Below are positions 15,876-24,276 of a stretch of 29,896 nt of DNA, one piece after another. Origin of the DNA: an uncultured Ruminococcus sp. (GTDB lineage Bacteria; Bacillota; Clostridia; Oscillospirales; Ruminococcaceae); the NCBI GenBank assembly GCA_900752785.1, contig CAADWP010000134.1, forward strand, positions 1-29,896, in the 5' to 3' direction. Both the position numbers and the translations under genes were made by a program. Within the stretch, counting starts at the first letter, position 1. Each line of letters begins with the position of its first letter. Below the pieces are notes generated by a model, which worked only from the letters and a program-made list of their open reading frames with translations, searched no databases and was not told where the DNA came from.

Positions 15876-18581
15876 TCAGATGTTTTCGTTTTTCAAAGCG
15901 TCGATCGGATTATCCTTTCTTATACGGTTCATCGCATAAAGCATTGTAGAGAATACCACAGCGAATACGCTGAATACCGCGATAATTGCCGCTTTCCAAG
16001 GAATAATGAAATCAGTTTCAAAGCCTTCGTTAATAGATCTGTTCATCAGCCAGCATATAGCGCCGGAGACCGGCAGTCCGTATATCAGCGCCTTAACGCC
16101 GTAGATTATACACTCAAAGTTCAGCATTTTCCATATTCCCTTTGAGGTCATTCCAACCGACCTCAGCATCGCAAATTCGCGTCTGCGAAGCGCGACATTT
16201 GTAGATATGGTATTAAATACGTTTGCCACCGCTATCAGTGAAATAAGGACAATGAAACCGTAAGCGAATACCTTGATTATAAGAATCAGATTTCGTACAT
16301 TTTCAACATCTTTCACATAATCGTAACAATTTGCATTAAGATCATAGCTTTCGCAGATATCTGTCAGATCCTTCGCAGAAGCTTCATGATTTTTGGAAGT
16401 TACATAATAGTAAATAAAACTCGAATCTTTAAATTGCATTTCGCTTGATTCTTTCGGATAAAAACTGTCGAACGCGCTGTATGGATAGATAAGAGTGATG
16501 CTTGATCCGCCTCCATCCATATAAAACGGTTTTTCTTTGATAACCTTGCCGCTCTTTGCGGTAACGTTGATTTTTGCCTTATCTTCCGGTATTTCAATCA
16601 TATCCGCATTATCTTTTTCACTTCTGTATTTTACCATACCGTCGCTGCAATGATCGTAATAATATCCCTTGGTATATTTGTAGAAAGTAAAGTTATACTC
16701 ACACTCGCCTTTTTCCGAGATCATATTAAAATACTTATATTTCTCCTCTGTAACATTATATAATCTTACAAAATCAAAAGCGACTGCCAAAGGATTTTCG
16801 GGATCCATATACTCCTCGCGGCTAAGATTATTTTCGTCAAGAAGCTCAATAAATTCATCATCGTTTACAAATACCGTCTGTACGGATACCGACACGGTAC
16901 CGTCCTGATTCTCCATTTCTAAATCATCATATTGAGATAGCGCTTCCTCTGATAAATATTTTTTTGGAATATCCACCAAATAATTTCTGTTAAAGGCATA
17001 CGCCGATTTTTTTGTATTCTTGTCGTTTTGTATACGATCGAGAAGTTCGTCCGGACTTATTGAAGTAAATTTTTTTACCGGCATTGAAAGATGAATATCA
17101 TACCCGTTAATGTCATAAGCATTGGTAGCCGAATTAACAAGATTTTCCGTAAATGCCGCTGCTGAAATAAACAGAACAATGCTCATAAACAGACTGACGA
17201 TCGTTGCTCGATATCTCTTTTTGCTGCGCTTAAAATATTTGTGAGCAAGCATTCCGGGAAGTCCGAACAGCTTATAAATAAGCTTCGGAGTTTTTACTGA
17301 TTTTTTGGACGCCTTTATATCGTTAGACTGGCGGATCGCTTCGACCGCAGACATACGCGCGGCTCTCCTTGACGGCAGATATGCTGAAAGCAGTACCGTA
17401 ACAAACGCTATTACACACGCCAGAACGATCGCAAGCGGAGTTACGCACAGCTTCATATCAATATCCGCCGATTCGCTGAACGCCGCGAATTTATCGCCGA
17501 TAAACTTAAAAGTCACGCCGATACCCGATATACCCAAAAGTATTCCCAGAGGTATTCCCACAATGCTGACGGCAAAAGCTTCAAAAATCACAGATTTGCG
17601 AAGCTGCTTTTTCGTAGCGCCGATAGACGAGAGCAGACCGAACTGCTTCGCTCTTTCCGACACAGAAATAGCAAATGCATTATAGATAAGAGCTATCGAA
17701 CCGAACATAATAAGCCCTATGATAATAGCAAAAAGTCCTATCATAACTTGTTCTACATTTTCAACACGAGATACGCCGTAGGTAGCGAGAAGCTCCGTAT
17801 TTGTATTGCCGTGTATATCATTTTTTTTCATAAAGCTATAAACATTCTTCGGCTTTTCCATGCGGAAATAAACAGAAGTGCCATAATCTCCAACAGTCGG
17901 AGCATCATCGGCTATAGTTATGGCAGTCATTCCGGGAGCGCTGTAGTAATCGTGGACCGCTCCGTATTCGATCTTTCCGACAACGGTATACGTTCTTGTT
18001 TCACGAGCTTCAAAGGTCTCGTCGTTTTCAACATAATTACCGTCAACGTCGTATGAAAAATTCGGATCATACTGATTAAGTATAACTCCATCATCGCTTT
18101 TTCTTATGCCGATATCAAGAGTAATAGTATCTCCGATTTTATAATCGCTTTCAAAAACGCTGCTGAGAGCGATTTCTTTGCTTGTCTCCGGCAAACGGCC
18201 TTCTTTTGCTTTAACGGAAAGCATATCCATTCCGTTCTTGCTGAGTCCCTTTATATAAAGATATTGGTACTTTGAAGAATTGTCGTCATTGAGTTTCACA
18301 TAACCAAGATGCTGAATAAATGCGGCTTCTTCGATCTCGTCGTCTTTTTCGATCTCAAGAAATTTATCATAATCAATATTATCCGAGGAACCGGCTGAAG
18401 ATCCGTGCCAGTTGCCCGAATAATAAATAATATTTTCCCTTGCGTAATTTATTCCGCTTGCAAACGATGTGGTTACGGCGCAGATCAACGCGGTTGACAG
18501 CATAATTCCGATAATCGTTACTATAGTTCTCGTTTTGTTTTTCTTCAGTGACTGAAGCGTTACCTTGCTGAAAATATTCAT
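15876..18581 (-). CDS. ABC transporter permease, FtsX family, two extracellular domains
   Basis: Membrane subunit of 901 aa for an ABC system of the MacB/LolC/peptide-resistance type. About eight membrane segments are readable. One is near residue 20-42 (TIVTIIGIMLSTALICAVTT), followed by a large outer domain to about 280. Three follow (VMIGLFAIIIGLIMFGSIAL; AVSIVGIPLGILLGISGIGV; LAIVLACVIAFVTVLLSAYL). The second half begins with TIVSLFMSIVLFISAAAF, has a second outer domain, then three terminal segments (ILIIKVFAYGFIVLISLIAV; the IIYGVKALIYGLPVSGAICW region; AAIIAVFSVFAVVFSTMLYA). Each half keeps an FtsX-like SVGMTSKG or SSIGATKKQL loop. The start overlaps the ATPase stop as ATGA, with GAGGTGA upstream, so the genes are coupled. 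The linked kinase suggests a role in sensing or exporting an antimicrobial peptide; the substrate is unknown. Confidence 0.88.
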   Translation of the reverse strand: MNIFSKVTLQSLKKNKTRTIVTIIGIMLSTALICAVTTSFASGINYARENIIYYSGNWHGSSAGSSDNIDYDKFLEIEKDDEIEEAAFIQHLGYVKLNDDNSSKYQYLYIKGLSKNGMDMLSVKAKEGRLPETSKEIALSSVFESDYKIGDTITLDIGIRKSDDGVILNQYDPNFSYDVDGNYVENDETFEARETRTYTVVGKIEYGAVHDYYSAPGMTAITIADDAPTVGDYGTSVYFRMEKPKNVYSFMKKNDIHGNTNTELLATYGVSRVENVEQVMIGLFAIIIGLIMFGSIALIYNAFAISVSERAKQFGLLSSIGATKKQLRKSVIFEAFAVSIVGIPLGILLGISGIGVTFKFIGDKFAAFSESADIDMKLCVTPLAIVLACVIAFVTVLLSAYLPSRRAARMSAVEAIRQSNDIKASKKSVKTPKLIYKLFGLPGMLAHKYFKRSKKRYRATIVSLFMSIVLFISAAAFTENLVNSATNAYDINGYDIHLSMPVKKFTSISPDELLDRIQNDKNTKKSAYAFNRNYLVDIPKKYLSEEALSQYDDLEMENQDGTVSVSVQTVFVNDDEFIELLDENNLSREEYMDPENPLAVAFDFVRLYNVTEEKYKYFNMISEKGECEYNFTFYKYTKGYYYDHCSDGMVKYRSEKDNADMIEIPEDKAKINVTAKSGKVIKEKPFYMDGGGSSITLIYPYSAFDSFYPKESSEMQFKDSSFIYYYVTSKNHEASAKDLTDICESYDLNANCYDYVKDVENVRNLILIIKVFAYGFIVLISLIAVANVFNTISTNVALRRREFAMLRSVGMTSKGIWKMLNFECIIYGVKALIYGLPVSGAICWLMNRSINEGFETDFIIPWKAAIIAVFSVFAVVFSTMLYAMNRIRKDNPIDALKNENI

Positions 18582-19261
18582 CTGCGTATCACCTCGTCAC
18601 GAGTGATTTTTCCGTCCTCAATAGCAATTATCCGGTCTGCCTGAAGCGCAATGCTTTCGTCGTGTGTAATAACAATAAGCGTTTGATTATATTTTTCATT
18701 TGAAAGCTTCAGCAAATCAATAATTTCCCGGCTGTTTTTGGAATCGAGATTTCCTGTAGGCTCGTCGGCAAGAAGAACTGCCGGTGCGTTCATGAGCGCT
18801 CGCCCGATAGAGACTCTCTGCTGCTGACCGCCCGAAAGTTGATTCGGGAGATGTTTTTCCCGTCCTTTAAGTTTTAGGAGATCGAGCAGCTCGTTAAGAC
18901 GTTTGTCATTCACTTTCTGACCGTCCATAAGTATCGGAAGCGTTATATTTTCGGTAACGTTCAATACGGGAATAAGATTATAAAACTGATAGATAAGACC
19001 TACCTGACGACGTCTGAATACGGCAAGCTTCTCGTCGTTCTGAGCATAAACATCGCTTCCGTCCATCCAAACCTTTCCGCTTGTAGGCTTATCAACGCCT
19101 CCGAGAATATGAAGAAGCGTGGATTTTCCGGAGCCTGAGGGACCGATTATTGCTACAAACTCCCCTTTGCTTATAGAGAACGAAACATTATTAAGCGCAT
19201 AAACCGCATTTTCACCCTTTCCATAAATTTTGCTGATATTTTCAACCTTTAAGATATCCAT
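18578..19261 (-). CDS. ABC transporter ATP-binding protein, LolD/MacB/BceA type
   Basis: Cytoplasmic ATPase of 227 aa that drives the neighbouring FtsX-type permease. It shows Walker A GPSGSGKS (40-47), the signature LSGGQQQR, Walker B AVLLADEPTGNLDS and the switch VITHDES. The LADEPTGNLDS form and short length are typical of the LolD/MacB class, where ATP use drives shape changes rather than classic uptake. AAGGAG sits 7 bases before the ATG. The gene heads a two-gene unit. Its upstream region carries a 157-bp foldback element (19351-19507) and a candidate promoter at 19512-19546, so the mRNA leader would be about 245 bases. Confidence 0.94.
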   Translation of the reverse strand: MDILKVENISKIYGKGENAVYALNNVSFSISKGEFVAIIGPSGSGKSTLLHILGGVDKPTSGKVWMDGSDVYAQNDEKLAVFRRRQVGLIYQFYNLIPVLNVTENITLPILMDGQKVNDKRLNELLDLLKLKGREKHLPNQLSGGQQQRVSIGRALMNAPAVLLADEPTGNLDSKNSREIIDLLKLSNEKYNQTLIVITHDESIALQADRIIAIEDGKITRDEVIRR

Positions 19262-19296
19262 ATATATCTCCTTTCAATAATATATCCATTTCCAAA

Positions 19297-19326
19297 ATCC
19301 GCATTATTTGATTGATCCGCAATAAT
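19297..19326. repeat. short direct repeat in the ABC transporter leader
   Basis: ATCCGCATTAT (from 19297) and ATCCGCAATAAT (from 19315) are two near-copies 18 bp apart, between the foldback element and the ATPase start. It could be a protein-binding site or chance in AT-rich DNA. No good promoter is visible in 19262-19350. Confidence 0.3.
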
Positions 19327-19350
19327 CCCTATATTGCTCACCCGAACAAT

Positions 19351-19507
19351 TAGACCTCCTCGGAAACTAAGGTGCGCCGTATAACTAAATATTTTGACAT
19401 ATAGCAAGGCAGACGACGAAAGCGGGCTGTCGCCCTCTGAGGAGGATAACGCTGCTATATGGCAAAAGATTTGACATACGGTGTGCGTTAGTTTCCGAGG
19501 AGGTCTA
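19351..19507. repeat. foldback (MITE-like) element E2
   Basis: Perfect 20-bp terminal inverted repeats, TAGACCTCCTCGGAAACTAA (19351-19370) and its reverse complement (19488-19507). Pairing continues imperfectly inwards: GCGCCGTAT against ATACGGTGTGC, and TTTTGACATATAGCA against GCTATATGGCAAAA. It reaches an apex hairpin GGGC-TGTC-GCCC (19424-19435). The whole 157 bp can fold as one long hairpin. No protein is encoded. Its core resembles that of the element at the window's right end. Confidence 0.8.
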
Positions 19508-19511
19508 TTAT

Positions 19512-19546
19512 ATTATAACGTGTTAAAATGACTTTAAGGTGACTTT
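19512..19546 (-). promoter_or_regulatory. candidate response-regulator-controlled promoter of the ABC operon
   Basis: On the - strand TATAAT (19517-19512) has no recognisable -35 (ACCTTA). Instead, two direct repeats occupy that region: TGACTTT on the + strand at 19529-19535 and 19540-19546, an 11-bp period. OmpR-family regulators bind tandem repeats of about this spacing over weak -35 boxes, and such a regulator is encoded at 20764-21432. The start would fall at about 19505, at the edge of element E2. The assignment to that regulator is inference. Confidence 0.55.
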
Positions 19547-19570
19547 TATATTACAGTTCTGTCATATTTA

Positions 19571-19732
19571 AGAGCCTGTTTAGCATCTTTGTGTGTACAG
19601 ATTTTTAAGCATAATTTTTATGCTGACAAGGAAAAAGTACACAGGAATACTGACGTATTGCAAGGACTTTTGACGAAGTTCAGCATGAAAATTGGCAAAA
19701 AGATGTAAACAGAAAGATACTAAACAGGCTCT
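19571..19732. repeat. foldback (MITE-like) element E1, long copy
   Basis: Terminal inverted repeats AGAGCCTGTTTAGCATCTTT and AAAGATACTAAACAGGCTCT differ at one base. Inwards, TGTGTACA faces TGTAAACA and AATTTTTATGCTGA faces TTCAGCATGAAAATT. The apex is AATAC-TGAC-GTATT, so the full 162 bp can fold back on itself. It is the longer relative of the element at 205-296. Its right end begins right after the T run of the kinase operon terminator. Confidence 0.82.
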
Positions 19733-19760
19733 AAGAAAAGGCGAACCGTTTCGGCTCGCC
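19733..19760 (-). terminator. intrinsic terminator of the GT-C/response regulator/kinase operon
   Basis: On the - strand GGCGAGCCG-AAA-CGGTTCGCC forms a 9-bp stem with one G-U pair (19760-19740), followed by TTTTCTT. It begins at the base after the kinase stop codon. It separates the kinase operon from the ABC transporter genes. Confidence 0.88.
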
Positions 19761-20762
19761 CTATATTATACATTTGTAAAATCTGATAGTAAACCGCGCA
19801 CCGCCCTCGGCAGGGCTTTCCGCTTTTATTGTGCCGTTTTGACCCGTAATTATCATTCTTGCAAGAGCAAGACCTATTCCAAAGCTGCCGCTGCCCGAAC
19901 TTTTTCCTTTGTAAAAACGTTCAAAAATATGGGGAAGATCCTCTTTGGAGATACCGCAGCCGTTGTCGCTTATTATTATCTCGGAATACAATGTATTTTC
20001 CGCTGCACAGACAGTTATTCTGCCGCCCTCGGGAGTATGTTCCATGCAATTTTTCAATATATTGCCCACAGCCTCGCAATTCCACGCTTCATCACCGCAG
20101 ATATCTCCCTCTGCCTTTACAATAAGCTCCTGACCTCGAAGCTCCATCGGAATCTGCACCGGCAGACTTGCCCTTGATATAAGCTCGGCTAAAGAAATAT
20201 TATCCTTGCGAAAGGTTATCGTTCCGGCATCAAGCTTTGATATTTTGAGCAGCGCTGTAATAAGCCATTCGATACGCGAAAGCAGCTCGTACATTTCATG
20301 AGTTATCTCAAGACGGCGATGCAGCGTCAGATCAGGCTTCTCAAGCAGTGAGACAAGAATGTTCATTGACGTCAGCGGAGTTCTTATCTGATGCGAAACG
20401 TCAGCAAGAAAATCCGAAAGCCTCAGCTTGTCTTTTTTTAACAGATCGCTCTGCTCACGAAGTCTTACCGTCATTTTGTAGATCTCCGTACTAAGTAAAG
20501 CAAGCTCCCCTTCGCTGTACTCGTTGATAAGAATACAACTGTCATCATGGAGAATATCGTTTATCTTCAAGGCAAGATCAGATAGCTGTTTATAGCGGTA
20601 ACGATTTGATATTAAATGAAGCAGAATAAAGATAACGCATAAAACAAGAGTAAACCTCCCGAATTCTCTCCCCATAATATAAGCTGAAACAGTTGCGGCA
20701 GCCGATACGGAGAAAAAAACAACCGCCGAAACAAATATCTCATGATTTCTGAGAAGCTTCAT
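19761..20762 (-). CDS. intramembrane-sensing histidine kinase (BceS-like)
   Basis: Sensor kinase of 333 aa. Two membrane helices (about 8-30 and 36-51) are joined by only a few residues, so there is no outer sensing domain. This is the hallmark of kinases that sense through a partner transporter. The H box is FLADVSHQIRTPLTS with H124. The ATPase region has N234/N238 (NILKNCMEH), DNGCGISKEDLPHIFERFYKG (266-286) and GSFGIGLAL (292-300). I chose the ATG at 20762 (MKLLRNHE), one base past the regulator stop, with AGGGTGGA upstream. The linked FtsX-type transporter on the same strand is the natural sensing partner; this is inference from the family. Confidence 0.9.
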   Translation of the reverse strand: MKLLRNHEIFVSAVVFFSVSAAATVSAYIMGREFGRFTLVLCVIFILLHLISNRYRYKQLSDLALKINDILHDDSCILINEYSEGELALLSTEIYKMTVRLREQSDLLKKDKLRLSDFLADVSHQIRTPLTSMNILVSLLEKPDLTLHRRLEITHEMYELLSRIEWLITALLKISKLDAGTITFRKDNISLAELISRASLPVQIPMELRGQELIVKAEGDICGDEAWNCEAVGNILKNCMEHTPEGGRITVCAAENTLYSEIIISDNGCGISKEDLPHIFERFYKGKSSGSGSFGIGLALARMIITGQNGTIKAESPAEGGARFTIRFYKCII

Positions 20763-20763
20763 A

Positions 20764-21432
20764 TCATTCCACCCTGTAGCCAAGTCCTCGGACTGTTTTT
20801 ATTATCATAGGATTGCACGGATCATCCTCAATTTTATTTCTCAGGCGTTTTATATAAACAGTGAGAGTATTGTCGTTTACAAATTCTCCGGCAAAATCCC
20901 ACAACGACTGAAGAAGCTGAGTGCGCGAAAGAACAACTCCCCTGTTGTTGACAAAAATAAGCAGCAAGCGGTATTCGAGCGCGGAAAGAAACAGATCCTT
21001 GCCGTTCTTTTCGGCTTTTCCCTTTACCGTATCAACAAATACGTCTCCCAGTTGTATTACTGCCCCTGTACTGCCGGTAAGCCGCAGAATATTCCTTATT
21101 CTCGATATAAGCTCTCGCGGACGGAAAGGCTTCGATATATAATCATCCGCGCCAAGATCAAATCCCGTTACCGTACTGTATTCGTCTCCCATTGCTGTAA
21201 GAAATATAACAGGAGTTCCATAATCTGCTTTTATTGTCCTGCAAACGGCAAAACCGTTGCCGTCTGCAAGCGAAACGTCTAAAAGAACAATGTCAAACGA
21301 CTCCTCAGCAGCCAGTTCAAGAGCAGTCTTTTGCCCTCCTGCGCTTTTTACATTAAATCCCTCTGATTTGAGAAATTCAGTCAAATTGGAAACGATACTT
21401 TTGTCGTCTTCAACAAGAAGAACATTTATCAT
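20764..21432 (-). CDS. OmpR-family response regulator
   Basis: DNA-binding response regulator of 222 aa. The receiver domain (1-118) has the acidic pocket EDD (8-10), phospho-acceptor D52 in LLDVSLADGNGF, T79-A in FLTAMGDEY and the conserved Lys in YISKPFRPREL. The C-terminal winged helix is OmpR/PhoB type (NDNTLTVYIKRLRNKIEDDP, VRGLGYRVE). GGAGG lies 6 bases before the ATG and overlaps the stop codon of the upstream membrane protein gene, so the three genes form one operon. Its likely target is the tandem repeat promoter at 19512-19546. Confidence 0.94.
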   Translation of the reverse strand: MINVLLVEDDKSIVSNLTEFLKSEGFNVKSAGGQKTALELAAEESFDIVLLDVSLADGNGFAVCRTIKADYGTPVIFLTAMGDEYSTVTGFDLGADDYISKPFRPRELISRIRNILRLTGSTGAVIQLGDVFVDTVKGKAEKNGKDLFLSALEYRLLLIFVNNRGVVLSRTQLLQSLWDFAGEFVNDNTLTVYIKRLRNKIEDDPCNPMIIKTVRGLGYRVE

Positions 21433-21435
21433 AGC

Positions 21436-23769
21436 TTACCTCCAGAAAGAGATCATATCACGATATTCGGCGCAAAGAACAGGGAAATCATTTTCGCTGA
21501 ACCAATAATTGAATATTTGCGGGCAATTCAATATAACTGCCGCAACAACAGAAAATGCCATAAATCTTTTGAACATTTTTTTCTTTGTTTCATTATTGCT
21601 TTTAAGATAAAGCCAGAACAAAACAGCTAACGCGCCGATTATCATTTCCCAGGCAAAATCGGCTATATATCTGATAGCGTAACCGCTTTCCCAGACAGAG
21701 CAGATTATCACTATTGGCATCACAACGCAGGGAAGTCCCACCGCTGCCAAAGCCTTTAATCGGCTCTTTCGGTCAGGAAGTCTTCTGAGCGCTCTTGCAG
21801 AAAAGAAGTATCCCAGCACAGGCAGCGCCATAAATATTATACCCGAAACCGTCTCCGGACAGCGATAATAATAACCGTTAGCGTCAAAATAATTAAATTC
21901 TGTTAAAACATACGGGTAAGACGCTCTGAATACCGGAGGCGCAATAAGATAGTGAAACAGTCCGAGCATCATAAATACAAGATGAAATTCAGAATGAATG
22001 AAATCGTTGATAGTAAGAGAATATTTAATTCCAAAATCAAGAGGCGAACCGAATCTCGCAAAGTTATACGCCATCTGAGCGATACCGAGAAAGGCAAGGG
22101 GAAGTCCGCCGCAGAGAGCATACGATATTCTTCTTGATTTCACGCTCTTTTCTTCAGAAACATACATAGACTGTTTAAGATTCATAGCATATATTATATA
22201 CACGCAAATTGCATATACTGCGAGCGTAGGACGGCTGAGTACGGCAAGTCCTATGAATAAAGAGGAAAGTGCCGTACGAACCAAGGAAATTTTTTCTCTT
22301 CCGAAGATTCCTGACGAGATAAGGAAATAAGCTCCCATAGTAATGAACATAAATCCGGAAGAAATTGCAGTCATATAGAACAGCGCCCAATATACGTTAT
22401 ACCAAATTCCGCAGGCAATAAGCATTACAATATAACCGGCAACGGAACAGCCCAACGGTATTTTAGGAAAAAAGCGCTTGATAAACTCATAATAGGTCAT
22501 ACCTAAGAATATGATTCCAATGATGCTAAACAGCAGCACCGCTAAATTTACGGAAAAATAGTATCCCGTTATTTTATGATACGGCATGAACACAAGAGCT
22601 ACGGGAGCTATTCCGTAATAAGAATAATATTTACCGTCATACAGCAGATGATCCCATGCATAAGAAACACCGTCTCTTGCTCCCCAGTCATAGGGGTTTT
22701 CAAGAGCAGTAAGCTCTGATGAAACATCAATATTGAGGTCAAGCTTTTTATCCTCAAAGGCGTCGACCAGCTCCTGCGTCATCTGATCTCCGTGCTCAAG
22801 CTTCATCTGTTTTTTCCAGCCTCCGTCGGGAAGTCTCATTGTAGCAACTTTCCATGAAATAAACAGGGCAAATACTGTCAGCACCGCAACAGCCGCCTGA
22901 AACAGCCGTTTTTTAGCAATAGTCTCAGCTCCGAGAACAGAGGAATTTACAATCGCATACGCAAGAACTGAAAGAACAACGATAAGCACAATTCTAACAG
23001 GATAAATATTAAAGGGTACAGGCGCATTAAGCGTTATACTTTTAAGTGCGTAATAATCATTTTCGGTACTGCCGTATAAACGTATTTTCATTTTGTTTAC
23101 AGTCCCCGACATATTTACCGGTATATATTTAGAACAATCCGCACCGTCAGTGATCTTTCCGCTTGCGATCCCTGTACGATAAGTCGACGAAGTCTCGTCG
23201 CTTATGTCAAAATAAGCTGTTATGCTGTTGGTCTTTTTTGACATCCATGTGTCCAGCTTTATAGATTTAACGGGAACATCTACATTGTTAAGCTCAAAAA
23301 GGACTTCCTGATTTCCTTTAACAGATACTCCGTCAATGCTTGTTTTAGCAGTTCCTGTTGGAGCTGTAAATGTCATGGATTTTGATTCAATAGTTCTTGT
23401 TTTATATTTCCCATTAAATATCGTAGGGTAAGAAGGAAGCTGAAATACCGTCATTTCAAGAAAAAGTGCAACAAGAACAGCTTTACGCGCAAAATTCAGT
23501 GTTTTATATTGTTTCTTTGAATTCAAGCATATTATCACGAGCTGAATCGTCACAGCGTATGCCATAAGTACAAACGCACCATGGAAAGGCGACTTTTTTA
23601 CGCTTCCGGTAAAATCAATAAATCCCGCAGCAACTACCGCAATACAGATCACACTGCATATTTTTGAAAGATTTTTCTTACTTTTCGTCTGCTCGCCCTT
23701 ATAGCTGCAGTATAATGCCAAAGGCGCGGCAATACTAAAAAGAAAACATAAAACAAACAGAATTTTCAT
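21436..23769 (-). CDS. polytopic membrane protein, GT-C glycosyltransferase-like
   Basis: Large integral membrane protein of 777 aa; function not recognised with certainty. About four helices (residues 1-110) come first. A beta-rich outer domain of about 140 residues follows (115-255), then two helices. Next is an outer loop with DWGARDGVSYAWDHLLYDG and SYYGIAPVALVFMPYHKI (about 359-400), and then a further block of helices to the end. The many helices and the Asp/Tyr-rich outer loop resemble GT-C enzymes that move sugars from lipid carriers onto cell-wall polymers, but the beta domain before the loop is atypical. CGGAGG precedes the ATG by 7 bases. The gene leads the operon with the two-component system, so a role in envelope modification linked to stress sensing is plausible. 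Confidence 0.7.
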   Translation of the reverse strand: MKILFVLCFLFSIAAPLALYCSYKGEQTKSKKNLSKICSVICIAVVAAGFIDFTGSVKKSPFHGAFVLMAYAVTIQLVIICLNSKKQYKTLNFARKAVLVALFLEMTVFQLPSYPTIFNGKYKTRTIESKSMTFTAPTGTAKTSIDGVSVKGNQEVLFELNNVDVPVKSIKLDTWMSKKTNSITAYFDISDETSSTYRTGIASGKITDGADCSKYIPVNMSGTVNKMKIRLYGSTENDYYALKSITLNAPVPFNIYPVRIVLIVVLSVLAYAIVNSSVLGAETIAKKRLFQAAVAVLTVFALFISWKVATMRLPDGGWKKQMKLEHGDQMTQELVDAFEDKKLDLNIDVSSELTALENPYDWGARDGVSYAWDHLLYDGKYYSYYGIAPVALVFMPYHKITGYYFSVNLAVLLFSIIGIIFLGMTYYEFIKRFFPKIPLGCSVAGYIVMLIACGIWYNVYWALFYMTAISSGFMFITMGAYFLISSGIFGREKISLVRTALSSLFIGLAVLSRPTLAVYAICVYIIYAMNLKQSMYVSEEKSVKSRRISYALCGGLPLAFLGIAQMAYNFARFGSPLDFGIKYSLTINDFIHSEFHLVFMMLGLFHYLIAPPVFRASYPYVLTEFNYFDANGYYYRCPETVSGIIFMALPVLGYFFSARALRRLPDRKSRLKALAAVGLPCVVMPIVIICSVWESGYAIRYIADFAWEMIIGALAVLFWLYLKSNNETKKKMFKRFMAFSVVAAVILNCPQIFNYWFSENDFPVLCAEYRDMISFWR

Positions 23770-24276
23770 ATTTTTCCTCCGAAAATCAAATTATACATCT
23801 TGTCAGGATACTCAGCCTTTAATTATTAGTCGCAATACAATTAGTTTTCTCTCACAAAAATATCTGTTTGACAAAAAATTCAGGAATTTTTCTGATAATG
23901 ATGATTAAAATGTTGATAAACAAAATAATAAACATTAATTTTTATTATTGGGATAATAACAAAGCTTTAAGTATAATTATTTACAGAATGCTTTTTATTA
24001 TAACATATCTTTCTAAAAAAATCAACATAAATTTATAAAAAGAGAGGGTGCATAATAAAATTAAATGACGACCATGTAAGATAAGTTCTGTTTTGCTTGA
24101 CAGAAATAAAGCAATAGTGTATAATTTATATACTTCCTTACATTATAAATTATTAAATTATGCTGAAAAAATGATCTGTTTTTCATCATTTTACTTAATA
24201 TATAAAATTTCTTTTCGACATTATTGTACAATTTGCAATAAGAAAGAGACACAAAAAGGGAAAAGGAGCTGAAAAA
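23770..24276. other. 507-bp AT-rich divergent intergenic region
   Basis: No convincing gene. It holds the + promoter at 24097-24125, an AT-only hairpin around TGGG (TTATTAT/ATAATAA, 23942-23959), a leader hairpin AAAATGAT/ATCATTTT (24168-24175 with 24185-24192) and a small palindrome ATTGTACAAT (24223-24232). For the GT-C operon a - strand TATAAT lies at 23795-23790, but no -35 is recognisable, so its promoter is unresolved. Confidence 0.7.
24097..24125 (+). promoter_or_regulatory. perfect consensus sigma-A promoter before the acetyltransferase
   Basis: TTGACA (24097-24102) and TATAAT (24120-24125) are exactly 17 bp apart. The start near 24132 gives a 145-base leader to the ATG at 24277. That leader contains the AAAATGAT/ATCATTTT hairpin. 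Confidence 0.88.

Noticed and set aside
24061..24252. 63-codon - strand reading frame in the large intergenic region
   Set aside because: It is antisense to the consensus + promoter and leader, is made of AT-rich codons, and I saw no supporting ribosome site.
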